DNA from: Spirochaetota bacterium | GTDB lineage: Bacteria; Spirochaetota; UBA4802; JAFGDQ01 | Assembly (NCBI GenBank): GCA_016932015.1 | Contig: JAFGDQ010000001.1 | Coordinates: 1-64,000, forward strand | Direction: 5' to 3' | Length of the DNA stretch: 64,000 nt | Shown here: in pieces, positions 1-9,111 of the stretch | How the letters are laid out: each line of letters begins with the position of its first letter | How positions within the stretch are numbered: the first letter of the stretch is position 1 | Translations under genes and position numbers: made by a program | Notes under the pieces: model-generated | What the model saw: only the letters and a program-made list of their open reading frames with translations | Told to the model about the DNA's origin: nothing | The model's database searches: none

Positions 1-147
1 TAAAATTCTTTTATTTTACTTAATATATTATCATCAAACTCATTATTTACAAACAAAATCTTTATAATTTCTTTACATCTGAAGTTTTTCTTCTTTATTA
101 AATAAATTGAAATTTCTTTTAAATATACGTTATTTCCAGAAAAAGAT

Positions 148-1044
148 ATGGCAGCCAGACACCTGAAAAAAAATATGCTCTACGATGCAATAGTTGAAAA
201 AATTTTCACGCTGACAGGTTTACTATGTATAGTAATTCTGTTCCTTATTATCATTTTTCTGTTCAAGGAAGGCCTGCCTATATTTACAGAAATCAGTATC
301 TTCGACTTTATTTTCGGCACCAGCTGGTACCCCACAAGCGAGGAACCCAGGTTCGGCATAGCCCCTCTGATTATAGCATCTGTAGCAGTAACTCTATTAG
401 CTTCACTTATTGCAGTTCCGCTAAGCATAGCTATAGCAGTATACCTATCGGAACTGGCAAATACAAAAATCCGAGAAATACTCAAACCTCTTGTTGAAAT
501 AATCGCATCTATACCTTCAGTCATAATCGGCTTTTTCGGGATGGTTGTTCTCGCTCCCTTTTTACAGAGAAACTTTGATATAGATACAGGCCTTAACCTT
601 TTTAACGCGGCTCTGATGCTGGCATTTATGGCTATACCCACAATAGCAAGTATCTGTGAAGACGCGATATCATCGGTCCCGGTTACTCTAAAAGAGGCAT
701 CCTATGCTCTTGGCGCCAATAAATGGCAGACAATTTCAAAGATTACCATACCGGCCGCTTTATCCGGTATATTGACAGCTATAATTCTCGGCATTTCACG
801 GGTGATAGGCGAGACAATGGTAGTGCTTATGGTCGCAGGAGGGGCCGGCATTATACCTTTATCAATATTTGACCCTGTAAGGCCGCTGACATCAAATATT
901 GCGGCAGAAATGGCGGAAGCCCCGGTTGGAGGAAGTCATTATCACGCGTTATTTGCAATAGGAATTATTTTATTTTTAATTACACTGGGATTCAACCTGA
1001 TTGCTGACTATTTTTTCAATAAATACAAGTTTAAAACAAATTAG
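148..1044 (+). CDS. pstC: Phosphate ABC transporter permease PstC
   Basis: One of the two membrane subunits of the high-affinity phosphate importer. The 298-residue protein has about six hydrophobic segments: a first helix at residues 20-42 and a transporter core from about 75 to 290. The permease signature lies around residues 175-210 (EASYALGANKWQTISKI), which contacts the ATPase PstB. Length is normal for PstC. Start choice is soft: no clear Shine-Dalgarno precedes the ATG at 148, and an in-frame ATG at 175 also begins a plausible N-terminus. pstA follows 38 bp downstream on the same strand. Unusually, no pstS lies between this gene and the window edge, and pstB is on the opposite strand at 5.4 kb. 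Confidence 0.93.
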   Translation: MAARHLKKNMLYDAIVEKIFTLTGLLCIVILFLIIIFLFKEGLPIFTEISIFDFIFGTSWYPTSEEPRFGIAPLIIASVAVTLLASLIAVPLSIAIAVYLSELANTKIREILKPLVEIIASIPSVIIGFFGMVVLAPFLQRNFDIDTGLNLFNAALMLAFMAIPTIASICEDAISSVPVTLKEASYALGANKWQTISKITIPAALSGILTAIILGISRVIGETMVVLMVAGGAGIIPLSIFDPVRPLTSNIAAEMAEAPVGGSHYHALFAIGIILFLITLGFNLIADYFFNKYKFKTN

Positions 1045-1082
1045 ACTCTTATTATCAATATATAATTTTATAAAAAAATATT

Positions 1083-1940
1083 ATGAGAATAAATGCAAAA
1101 ATAACTGAAAATATAATGTTCGTTCTGCTTCGTGTTATGTCCTACGCAGTTATAATATTTCTGATATTCATGCTCGGATATATTTTTAAAATGGGAATTT
1201 CCGCAATTTCCTGGGAATTCCTGACCGAAGCACCGAAAAATGAGATGACACAGGGAGGCATAATGCCTGCACTCGTAGGCACATTGTATCTCATTCTCGG
1301 TTCGTCTATTATATCAATCCCAATAGGTGTTATTACTGCTGTTTATCTTTCCGAATATGCAAACAGTCCAGGGATAATAAAGATAATAAGACTCGGCATT
1401 AACAATCTTGCGGGAATTCCGTCAGTTGTTTACGGCCTTTTCGGCCTCAGTCTTTTTGTTATCTTTCTCGACTTCGGAACTTCCATACTTGCCGGATCGC
1501 TTACGCTTGGAGTTCTAAATCTTCCTGTAATTATCCGGTCAACAGAGGAAGCCCTGAAAGTAGTACCTGAAACATACAGGGAGGCATCACTTTCCCTGGG
1601 AGCAACCAGGTGGCAGACCATTTATAAAATTGTACTTCCAAGCGCACTTCCCGGAATTTTAACAGGAGTTATGCTTTCACTGGGCAGAGCTGCCGGAGAG
1701 ACCGCTCCTATCATGTTTACTGCAGCCGCGTTCTTTACTCCTGATCTGCCTACTTCGGTTTTTAACGAAGTTATGGCGCTTCCGTATCATATTTATGTAA
1801 TGGCAACAGCCGGAACACATATTCAGGAAACACGTCATCTTCAGTACGGTACTGCAATAGTGCTTATTACTCTTGTATTATTTCTGAATATGACAGGACT
1901 AATAGCCAGGTACAGATACCGCAAAAAGCTGAAAGGATAA
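1083..1940 (+). CDS. pstA: Phosphate ABC transporter permease PstA
   Basis: Second membrane subunit of the phosphate importer, pairing with PstC. The 285-residue protein has an N-terminal helix (about 12-34), then the binding-protein-dependent permease core with the EAA-type loop EASLSLGATRWQTIYKI near residues 167-183 and GRAAGETAPIMFTAA near 203-217, the usual PstA pattern. It is cotranscribed with pstC (38-bp gap). Downstream is a 205-bp convergent intergenic stretch before the end of the phoR-like kinase gene; I see no strong terminator there. Confidence 0.93.
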   Translation: MRINAKITENIMFVLLRVMSYAVIIFLIFMLGYIFKMGISAISWEFLTEAPKNEMTQGGIMPALVGTLYLILGSSIISIPIGVITAVYLSEYANSPGIIKIIRLGINNLAGIPSVVYGLFGLSLFVIFLDFGTSILAGSLTLGVLNLPVIIRSTEEALKVVPETYREASLSLGATRWQTIYKIVLPSALPGILTGVMLSLGRAAGETAPIMFTAAAFFTPDLPTSVFNEVMALPYHIYVMATAGTHIQETRHLQYGTAIVLITLVLFLNMTGLIARYRYRKKLKG

Positions 1941-2145
1941 AATAAAGACAGACCAGCATAGAATACTGGAGAACGTTTTAATGTTTCGATATTCCCGCAT
2001 AATATTTTTCTTATATATTCCCGTGTTTTCAGTGATTTATCCCGGGCAAAGTTTAAGGAGTAAATGTAAACAGCGACAGTATACAGAGAAATGATGTTTT
2101 AATTTTATATAAATATTAAAAAAACAGGAAAAAAATCCGATTCTG

Positions 2146-3882
2146 TTATGCATTGATCTTAATTGAGAAGGTTGTTCCATCTCCTGAAGAATCCACATCA
2201 ATATCCCATCCGAGAATTTCAACGGAATGCTTCACAATGGAAAGGCCAAGCCCTGTTCCGCCTGTAGCACGCGATCTGCTTTTGTCAACTCTGTAAAACC
2301 TTTCAAAAATTCTCGAAATCGATTCCGAAGGAATTCCAATTCCCGTATCGGAAATTTCAACTTTCACATGATTTTTATTCCTGACAGATTTAACGAATAC
2401 CTTGCCGCCTGAATCAGTATAATTAATTGCATTATCTATTATATTAAAAAATATCTCTTCAGATAAAAACCTGTTAATCACTATCTTCAGGTCAAGGTCA
2501 TCAATATCCGCTTCCAGGCTAATATGCTTGTCACTTGCCTTAAGGGAAAGAATTTCCATGCAGTTGCTTACCACATCCCTGAGATTTGTTTCCTCTTCAG
2601 GAAAAGACCTCATGGTTTCCAGCATATTCAGCTTCAGCATATCATTGATTAGCGCATTCTGGCGGTTTACATTGGATAATGCTTTTTTAATAAAATCCCT
2701 GATCATTTCCTTATCTTCCAGATGATCGAGAATAGTTTCAAGATATCCTTTCTGAATAGCTATAGGAGTTTTCAATTCGTGAGAGATGTTGCCGACAAGG
2801 TCTGTTTTCAGCTGATCGATAAGCCTCTTCTCTGTTATATCCCGTATTACTGCGAGTATTCCCTGAATAGCTTTCTGCTCCTGAATAGGAATAAGATATA
2901 CCTCACAGTACTTTCCTGTAATCATTTCCTCCTGGAAATTCGCACTCTGACCGTTTTTTATTGCCTTCTCTATTCTGGAATTTAAAGAACTTCCCCTGAT
3001 TACTTCATAGTATATTTTATTTTTTGTTTCTGTCTTAATATCGAGAATGCGGTTAAACGCCCTGTTGGCAATCTGAACTCTTTTATCATGATCAATTACG
3101 GCAATTCCGTCACTGATATTATCAATGGTTACAGCAAGTTTATTCTGCTCATTAATCAGAGAATTCATCTTATCAACTATGCTGCCTGCCATCCTGTTCA
3201 GCGCTTTCTGTAAGACCCCGATTTCATCATCACTGTAATTCAAAATTCTTTTTGAATAATTTCCTTTTGAAAACTCCTCTGCAAAATTACGCGTTTCTGT
3301 AATCGGATTTGTGATTTTATTGGAGAATAGAACTACAATAATCACTGCAATTACGGTTAATATAGTTCCGGCAAGAAATATAATAATCCTCAGTTTTGAC
3401 AGGGTTTCTTTTATTTCATGAAGAGGCTTTGCAAGACGAATGATGAATTTTTCAGTCTTTGCGGCAATATATAGCATATCAATTTTCAATGTATTACTGT
3501 ACCGAATACTCTCACCAGATTCACCGTCTATCGCATAGTCAATTTCCGGCCTGTATCTGTGGTTGTCCATTTCATCAGTTTTACCTATTTCCGAATCCGC
3601 AATTACATTGCCCTTAAAGTCAATAAGAGTGATCCTTAAATCTATTATTCCGGAAAGACGCTTTACCGCCTTGTCAAGACTATTGCCCGGAACGAAAGTA
3701 TTAATCGCATTGCTCTGCTCAAGACAAAGCGCAACATAGCGTATTTTTTCATTCATCTCACGTTTAATTATATTTAAATGAGTTTCTTTATACAGATTAT
3801 TAAATAAAATAAGAAGGGTGGTTATCAGAAGAATGATTAATGCTATTGTAGCAAAAACTATTTTATTGCGTATTCTTGTCAT
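2146..3882 (-). CDS. phoR: Phosphate-regulon-type sensor histidine kinase PhoR
   Basis: Membrane sensor kinase of 578 residues, the last gene of the minus-strand group pstB-phoU-phoB-phoR. Domains in order: TM1 (about 8-28), extracytoplasmic sensor (29-160), TM2 (about 165-187), HAMP linker (188-240), PAS domain (about 250-345), HisKA with phosphoacceptor His368 (NISHELKTP) and an ATPase domain with N-box NIIDNAINY, DTGIGIP and GGTGLGLSIV boxes. E. coli PhoR has almost no periplasmic domain, so this version resembles the Bacillus/PhoR-like or VicK-like layout. Its partner is the PhoB-type regulator 52 bp upstream. Control of phosphate genes is inferred from gene order; the kinase fold itself is certain. 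Confidence 0.88.
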   Translation of the reverse strand: MTRIRNKIVFATIALIILLITTLLILFNNLYKETHLNIIKREMNEKIRYVALCLEQSNAINTFVPGNSLDKAVKRLSGIIDLRITLIDFKGNVIADSEIGKTDEMDNHRYRPEIDYAIDGESGESIRYSNTLKIDMLYIAAKTEKFIIRLAKPLHEIKETLSKLRIIIFLAGTILTVIAVIIVVLFSNKITNPITETRNFAEEFSKGNYSKRILNYSDDEIGVLQKALNRMAGSIVDKMNSLINEQNKLAVTIDNISDGIAVIDHDKRVQIANRAFNRILDIKTETKNKIYYEVIRGSSLNSRIEKAIKNGQSANFQEEMITGKYCEVYLIPIQEQKAIQGILAVIRDITEKRLIDQLKTDLVGNISHELKTPIAIQKGYLETILDHLEDKEMIRDFIKKALSNVNRQNALINDMLKLNMLETMRSFPEEETNLRDVVSNCMEILSLKASDKHISLEADIDDLDLKIVINRFLSEEIFFNIIDNAINYTDSGGKVFVKSVRNKNHVKVEISDTGIGIPSESISRIFERFYRVDKSRSRATGGTGLGLSIVKHSVEILGWDIDVDSSGDGTTFSIKINA

Positions 3883-3934
3883 TGAAATAACGGGTTCATA
3901 ATAAGAAATGTTTGTATAAAGAGTAGTAAAAAAT

Positions 3935-4627
3935 TTATTCTTTTATACCGTATCCGACACCGGAAAAAGTGGATACCATTGATTTATATTTCCCCAGCTT
4001 TTTTCTCAAATTCATGATATGCACATCAATGGTCCTGTCAATAACGTATATATCTTCGCCCTTGATGCTGTCTATAATATTATCTCTGGTAAATATCTTC
4101 CCTGGATATTTCATAAACAAGTGGAGAAGTTCAAATTCCGTTTTCGTCAGTTTAACATCATCTCCGTCAACCTTCAGCGAAAATTTCTCTGGATCAAGGT
4201 CAACGCCCAAGTACTTATAGATTTTTCTTTCATGATCCTCAACTGCATCGGGAGCGCCTGATCTGCGAAGAACTGCTTTTGTTCTGGAAATAAGCTCCCT
4301 TACACTGAAAGGTTTTGTTACATAATCATCCCCTCCCAGTTCCAGGCCCAGAACCTTGTCAAACTCTTCAGATTTTGCCGAAAGGAAGATAATTGGAATA
4401 TTTTTCCACCTGTCATCACTGCGGAGTTTCCTGCAGAATTCATATCCGTCCATTCCGTCCATCATTATATCCAGAATTATCAGATCAGGTTCAGCCTTTT
4501 CTATTTCCGGGAGAGCTTTTTCTGCTGACGAAAAAGTCCTAACCTCATAACCTTCACTTTTCAGGTTTATCCGGATTATCTCCTGAATATCCGCTTCATC
4601 ATCAATTGCATAAATCAGTTTTTTCAT
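3935..4627 (-). CDS. phoB: PhoB-family response regulator
   Basis: Cytoplasmic OmpR/PhoB-class transcription factor of 230 residues. The receiver domain (1-125) has the acidic pocket DDE at 9-11, the phosphoacceptor Asp53 (ILDIMMDG), a Ser/Thr switch (FLSAK) and the conserved Lys in VTKPFS. The C-terminal winged helix (about 130-230) contains the family pattern LTKTEFELL and a terminal VGYGIKE. It lies 17 bp after phoU and 52 bp before the phoR gene, so the two-component pair is cotranscribed with the transporter ATPase. Expected to switch on pst genes at low phosphate; no pho box could be recognised, since the spirochaete consensus is unknown to me. Confidence 0.9.
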   Translation of the reverse strand: MKKLIYAIDDEADIQEIIRINLKSEGYEVRTFSSAEKALPEIEKAEPDLIILDIMMDGMDGYEFCRKLRSDDRWKNIPIIFLSAKSEEFDKVLGLELGGDDYVTKPFSVRELISRTKAVLRRSGAPDAVEDHERKIYKYLGVDLDPEKFSLKVDGDDVKLTKTEFELLHLFMKYPGKIFTRDNIIDSIKGEDIYVIDRTIDVHIMNLRKKLGKYKSMVSTFSGVGYGIKE

Positions 4628-4643
4628 TAGTACACCATAATAA

Positions 4644-5300
4644 TTATTCTTCAGTATGGCGAATATCAGTACCGCTTATATAATAAATCGCTCTTTCTGC
4701 AATATTAGTAGCATGGTCTCCAATTCTTTCAATCGCCTTAACAACCATAATCAATCCAAGAGCTTCGGAAATAGTCCTGGGATTTTCCGCCATGTATGAG
4801 AACAATTCCCTGTATATTTGAAGATTAAGATCATCTATTTCATTATCTTTTTCAATTACAGATTCAGCCTTCTCTGTATTTTTCTCTGTTATAGAGTCAA
4901 GTGCGTTTCTTATCATATCAATGGTAATATCAGCCATTCTCGGAATATCGATTAGCGGTTTTAAAACAGGTTTCCCGTCCAGTCTTAACGTCTCTTTTGC
5001 TATGTTGGAGGCTAAGTCACCGATTCTTTCAAGATCAGTATTTATTTTAATCAATGCAAGAACAAGACGTAAATGAATTGCCGCAGGCTGTTTCGTAACA
5101 AGAACTTTCACACATTCATTATCTGTAAGAACCTCAAGCCTGTCCAGTTCAGCATCTTTATCAACAACCTGCCTGGCGAGCTTTGTATCCGCCTTTTTCA
5201 ATGACTCAATTGATCCGGATATTGCCTCAATAGCAAGGTCAGCCATTTTAAATATAATGGATTTTAAATTATCAAGATCAATTTCAAGATGTGTAGTCAT
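4644..5300 (-). CDS. phoU: Phosphate-signalling accessory protein PhoU
   Basis: Peripheral membrane protein of 218 residues that links the Pst transporter to PhoR and represses the Pho response when phosphate is ample. The sequence shows the expected tandem of two three-helix PhoU repeats (about residues 8-100 and 110-205), each with metal-ligand patterns of the type E/DxxxD (INTDLERIGDLASNIA at about 88-103; IERIGDHATNIAE near 188-200). Length matches the family. It lies between pstB (88-bp gap) and phoB (17-bp gap), so stoichiometric coexpression is likely. Confidence 0.93.
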   Translation of the reverse strand: MTTHLEIDLDNLKSIIFKMADLAIEAISGSIESLKKADTKLARQVVDKDAELDRLEVLTDNECVKVLVTKQPAAIHLRLVLALIKINTDLERIGDLASNIAKETLRLDGKPVLKPLIDIPRMADITIDMIRNALDSITEKNTEKAESVIEKDNEIDDLNLQIYRELFSYMAENPRTISEALGLIMVVKAIERIGDHATNIAERAIYYISGTDIRHTEE

Positions 5301-5388
5301 TATTTTTTCCCAAATATTATCTGAATTTCCGAATATTATTTATAAAATGATTCCAAATCTATTAATTAAAAAATAACCGGTTAAATGT

Positions 5389-6144
5389 CTAACCGAATTT
5401 ACCGGTAATGTAATTTTCTGTCATTTCCAGTTCAGGTTTTGTAAAAATAGTTTCAGTGTCACTCATTTCTATAAGATCGCCCATGTACAGAAACGCCGTG
5501 TAATCGCTTACCCTTGCAGCCTGCTGCATATTATGAGTAACTATTATTATAGTATACTTTTCCTTAAGATCCTGTATAAGTTCTTCAATTTTTTGTGTTG
5601 AAATAGGATCAAGAGCTGACGCAGGCTCGTCCATTAAAATAATATCAGGCTGAACCGCAATAGTCCTTGCTATGCATAATCTTTGCTGCTGTCCGCCAGA
5701 AAGTCCGAGAGCGGAATCATGAAGCCTGTCCTTCACCTCATCCCATAAAGCCGTGCTTTTTAAAGACTTCTCAACAATTGATTCAATATCATACCTGTTG
5801 GTAATATTGTTTATTTTCAGTCCGTATGCAATATTATCAAAAATTGATTTCGGGAACGGATTGGACTTCTGAAAAACCATTCCTACACGTCTTCTCAGAT
5901 TAGTAACATCAAATTTAGGATGATATATCGATTCTCCTTCAAGAAGTATGTCGCCTTCTACACGTGTATTCGGAATAATGTCATTCATACGGTTTATACA
6001 CCTCAGAAGTGTGGATTTACCGCATCCGGACGGTCCTATCAATGCAAGTACAGAATTACTTTTGACAGTAAACGATATATTCTTTACAGCAGATTTTTCA
6101 GCATAATAAAAAGTCAGATTCTTTATTTCAACTTTATCCTGCAT
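5389..6144 (-). CDS. pstB: Phosphate ABC transporter ATPase PstB
   Basis: ATP-binding subunit of the phosphate importer, 251 residues. It has Walker [10 protein letters not shown] (37-45), the Q-loop ([10 protein letters not shown], with the NPFP typical of PstB), the ABC signature [14 protein letters not shown], Walker [13 protein letters not shown] and the switch His ([16 protein letters not shown]). The gene leads a minus-strand operon with phoU, phoB and phoR, facing the pstC-pstA pair instead of following it. The 287 bp upstream to the CoA-ligase gene hold no gene and presumably carry its promoter. Confidence 0.95.
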   Translation of the reverse strand: MQDKVEIKNLTFYYAEKSAVKNISFTVKSNSVLALIGPSGCGKSTLLRCINRMNDIIPNTRVEGDILLEGESIYHPKFDVTNLRRRVGMVFQKSNPFPKSIFDNIAYGLKINNITNRYDIESIVEKSLKSTALWDEVKDRLHDSALGLSGGQQQRLCIARTIAVQPDIILMDEPASALDPISTQKIEELIQDLKEKYTIIIVTHNMQQAARVSDYTAFLYMGDLIEMSDTETIFTKPELEMTENYITGKFG

Positions 6145-6431
6145 AATCTTTATTATTTAGCAACCCCGGATATATTATTATATTTTCAATAGCAATGTCA
6201 GGAAAAATAATTAAGAATATATAATGTAAATGTAAAGATTTTGTTAATATTTTTTCAATAACTGCCGTATGAGGTTAAAATCATTCTTGACTATGAAGAT
6301 TTTGTTATAATCTTTAAATTCAGGGCAGTTTTTAACTAAAAAAACATTTAACATCATTTTATTCTATAACTCTGTTATATTTGAACTGAACTTACTGCAA
6401 ACAAATCAAGAACAACTGATATTGAATAATT

Positions 6432-7754
6432 TCACTTACGCAAATCCCGCATTGTTCTTTTAGCCGCACCCGTATTTATCCATTGTTTTGAAACAGCAAT
6501 CCTCACTTCCAGTCTTCGGGCCTCCAGACAGTTTCTTAAAACAGGTATTTCCGTGACAGCCTTCTCAACAAATTCATTAATATCAGTTTTTGTATGCGGC
6601 GCATAGATATCAAGTTCAAAAATATCTTTTCCGTGCCAGTTTCTGAACTCGACACGAAAATCCAGAATCTCTTTCAGTCTAAAAAGAACTTCATCAAGCT
6701 CACGCAATTCAATCCGGCCGACTCCGGTCATTATACCGCCCATGATCCTCCCCCTGATCTTTGCCATCGATTTCAGGATTGTACCGCATGTACACGGTTC
6801 AGGCAGAAAGCAGCTAATATCTCCTGTTCTGTACCGGATAAGGGGTGTACCCTGTGCAGTAAGGCTGGTAAAAACAACCTCACCGTATTCACCATCCTTA
6901 ACCGGACTCCGCGTTTCGGGATCAATAATCTCATATAATAAGTCCGCTTCACGCATGTGATAACCCTGATGAGCTTTACATTGTACTCCTCCGCCAAGCC
7001 CGGTTTCAGTCATACCATAATGACAATATGTTTCACAATTCCATAATTCTTTTACGCGATTCATAAGAGAATCAGGTACATAATCTGAAACCAGAAGCAC
7101 GCTTCTGATTCCGTCCTTTGTGTAATCAAGAGACTGCGGATGCGCAGCAAGATTCAGAATCTGCACCGGAAACCCGACAATGCAGTCAATATTATTCTGA
7201 CTGATTACTTCAAGAGTTTTCAAAGGATCTTCAAAAAACCCGTGATGTATTCCTTTAGCGCCAAGTCTGACAAGCCCTTTTTGTAAAAGGTCGCCCACGC
7301 TTCCGGGCAGTTCTCCGGGCAGCATTATCAATACATGGCTTCCTGGCTCCGTAACGCAGGACATTCCATGATGAAAAAAATCTATAGTAGCCTCCTGATC
7401 ATCCTTAGTATAGAATATTTTCTTTGGATTTCCCGTTGTACCCGAAGTTGAGACAGTCATTACTCTTGATATCTCACTCTGAGATACACAGCTGAAAGCA
7501 TAAGGGTCATTTGCAATATCTTTAAAATCGGTAAGAGGAAGTTTTGCCAGATCTGAAACATGACTGAAATCATCTGCGGAAAAATCAGTGAGCTTCTTCT
7601 TATAAAACCTGCTCTGTTTTTTAACCCTTCCAAGTATCATTTTAAAACAGGCTAACTGATGCTTTTCCAGTATCTCTCTTGTAAAAGGATCTTCCGGGGC
7701 CAATCCGAAACGCAGCTTTATCCATGCTTCAAGAGGAGTTTTTTCAGGATTCAT
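6432..7754 (-). CDS. AMP-forming CoA ligase, phenylacetate-CoA-ligase-like (DVU_1553-like)
   Basis: Last gene of the molybdenum-hydroxylase operon. The 440-residue protein is an adenylate-forming enzyme of the PaaK type: nucleotide loop STSGTTGNPK at 102-111, the downstream HYGMTETG motif that binds acyl-adenylate, and YRTGDIS before the small C-terminal domain. Such enzymes activate a carboxylate with ATP and then load CoA. The natural acid is not evident; an aromatic or short acid produced by the upstream hydroxylase is one inference. A cluster CPEPCTCG near residue 320 is compatible with a structural metal site. It starts 29 bp after the C_GCAxxG_C_C gene. From memory, the neighbourhood matches a DVU_1553-type ligase in Desulfovibrio. 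Confidence 0.82.
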   Translation of the reverse strand: MNPEKTPLEAWIKLRFGLAPEDPFTREILEKHQLACFKMILGRVKKQSRFYKKKLTDFSADDFSHVSDLAKLPLTDFKDIANDPYAFSCVSQSEISRVMTVSTSGTTGNPKKIFYTKDDQEATIDFFHHGMSCVTEPGSHVLIMLPGELPGSVGDLLQKGLVRLGAKGIHHGFFEDPLKTLEVISQNNIDCIVGFPVQILNLAAHPQSLDYTKDGIRSVLLVSDYVPDSLMNRVKELWNCETYCHYGMTETGLGGGVQCKAHQGYHMREADLLYEIIDPETRSPVKDGEYGEVVFTSLTAQGTPLIRYRTGDISCFLPEPCTCGTILKSMAKIRGRIMGGIMTGVGRIELRELDEVLFRLKEILDFRVEFRNWHGKDIFELDIYAPHTKTDINEFVEKAVTEIPVLRNCLEARRLEVRIAVSKQWINTGAAKRTMRDLRK

Positions 7755-7783
7755 TTTTTCATAACCGGCTTTTCAGGGATATC

Positions 7784-8182
7784 CTAATCAAGTTCAGGCT
7801 CCGGCATGAGGCCGTGTTTCTCGAGAAGTTCAAAAGAGTATTGGCAGGTTTCTGCCGTCAGACAGGAACATATCGATATTTCATATCCGTCAGCATTTAT
7901 AATATCACTGCAGGTGGCTGTCTGATATTTATTTTCAAACCACTCAGCCAGCTCGGTAATCAATAAAGGAGACTGATCTCCGGCAAAAAGCGAAAGCATG
8001 CATGCTGCCGCGGAAAACGCGCCGCATTGTTTCTGCGTATGAGTTCCGAGGCACAAACCCTTCATCGCAGTAATCAAATCCGGATTTTCCTTATTCAGAA
8101 ATTCCAGGCCGATTTTCATAATGATCTGTGCACAGCACAATCTTTCCAATGATAATTCCCGGACTTTTTCATAAATATCCAT
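7784..8182 (-). CDS. C_GCAxxG_C_C family redox protein (DVU_1555-like)
   Basis: Small cysteine-rich cytoplasmic protein of 132 residues. It has the family arrangement: LCCAQ near residues 15-19 (the usual GCAQ glycine is replaced by Cys), GLCLGTH, CGAFSAA in the middle, and later single cysteines (TCSD, ICSC, ETCQ). Members probably bind a metal or Fe-S centre or act as redox partners; the exact function is unknown. It sits between the methyltransferase (20-bp gap) and the CoA ligase (29-bp gap) in the hydroxylase operon. The family identification is good and the role is inferred only from context. Confidence 0.8.
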   Translation of the reverse strand: MDIYEKVRELSLERLCCAQIIMKIGLEFLNKENPDLITAMKGLCLGTHTQKQCGAFSAAACMLSLFAGDQSPLLITELAEWFENKYQTATCSDIINADGYEISICSCLTAETCQYSFELLEKHGLMPEPELD

Positions 8183-8202
8183 AAATCACCTCTGCTATAT
8201 TT

Positions 8203-8919
8203 TTAATTTTTCCTTTCAGCGATCAGCAAATAATATCCAAGACTGATATCCTCCGGTTTCTGATACATACAATCGCAGCCTTCAGCTGCTGCTGAATCCA
8301 GAAAATCTTTCATTGATCCGTATTTAAAAATAATCTCACCTGCAAGCTGGCCAAGATACCATGTATGATCTTCAAATAAAATTATTTTAAAGCCTGCTTC
8401 GGCTATAAGACTTTTAATCTCCTCTTCGGTCAGAATGCCGGAATCTGCATGCTTTTTGCCAATTAACTCCTTTTTATTTTGATTCTTTATATACAGATCA
8501 CATAGGACAAAAGATCCTTTTCTTAAAAGTACTCTGTAAAATTCCTTCAGTGAAGCGCTTATGCTTTCCGAATGAGACAGGCAGCACTCTGAAAACACAA
8601 TATCAAAAGATTCGTCTTCAAATGGAACATTCTCGGATAAACCTGATACGGTCTTTATACTTTTCCCTTTCTTCAGGGCAGCTTCCACCATCAAAGGTGA
8701 AGGATCTATTCCTGTAACATCTGCCCGATACTCTCTGTTAAGAAACTCCATAGTTGAACCCATCCCGCATCCGGAATCAAGAATTCTTGTTCCCGGAAAA
8801 ACTGCAAGCAGTTCGGCAGCCCTTTTTGTAAGCTGCAATCCCCCGGGCCTCAGAGTTTCCCCAGTAACAGATTTCATTGCAGCAGTTTCATATAAACGGC
8901 AGGAAAACGGATTACTCAA
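8203..8919 (-). CDS. Class I SAM-dependent methyltransferase (DVU_1556-like)
   Basis: Cytoplasmic methyltransferase of 238 residues with a Rossmann core. Motif I is ILDSGCGMGS (about 45-54), followed by an acidic end of strand 2 (VTGIDPSP), motif II-like FDIVFSECCLSH and a post-motif RKGSFVLCDLYI. The cysteine pair in SECCLSH is unusual for this fold and may matter. It directly precedes the C_GCAxxG_C_C gene (20-bp gap) and follows the radical SAM gene after 192 bp that contain a palindromic repeat. The substrate is unknown. A methyltransferase paired with a radical SAM enzyme in this neighbourhood recalls the TrsM/TrsS naming I remember from protein-family databases, which needs checking. 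Confidence 0.82.
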   Translation of the reverse strand: MSNPFSCRLYETAAMKSVTGETLRPGGLQLTKRAAELLAVFPGTRILDSGCGMGSTMEFLNREYRADVTGIDPSPLMVEAALKKGKSIKTVSGLSENVPFEDESFDIVFSECCLSHSESISASLKEFYRVLLRKGSFVLCDLYIKNQNKKELIGKKHADSGILTEEEIKSLIAEAGFKIILFEDHTWYLGQLAGEIIFKYGSMKDFLDSAAAEGCDCMYQKPEDISLGYYLLIAERKN

Positions 8920-9061
8920 ATTGATTTATTCTCCATTTTAAAGACTTAAAATAAACATTCCGCATTCACAGAATTTGTATAATTTACTGCTTCTGACCTT
9001 TCCCCGGATGAAATCGCCAATATTCTTCTTAAGATGATAGATTAGATAAAAAATGACTTCT

Positions 9062-9089
9062 GTAGGGGCAATTCATGAATTGCCCCTAC
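9062..9089. repeat. 28-bp perfect palindromic repeat
   Basis: A perfect 28-bp palindrome: half-site GTAGGGGCAATTCA followed by its exact complement. It lies between the radical SAM stop codon (9112) and the methyltransferase start (8919), inside an operon. From memory, very similar TAGGGGCAATTCATG-type palindromes recur in many unrelated bacterial genomes as short mobile repeats. As RNA it would form a 14-bp hairpin but lacks a following U-tract, so it is a poor intrinsic terminator. Confidence 0.75.
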
Positions 9090-9111
9090 GAATATATCAG
9101 ATAAAATATCT

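Noticed and set aside
1-147. Possible end of a pstS gene before pstC
   Set aside because: The 147 bases hold no frame resembling a PstS C-terminus; the region reads as AT-rich non-coding sequence.
180-641. 153-codon frame antisense to pstC
   Set aside because: Shadow of a conserved permease gene with no supporting start signal.
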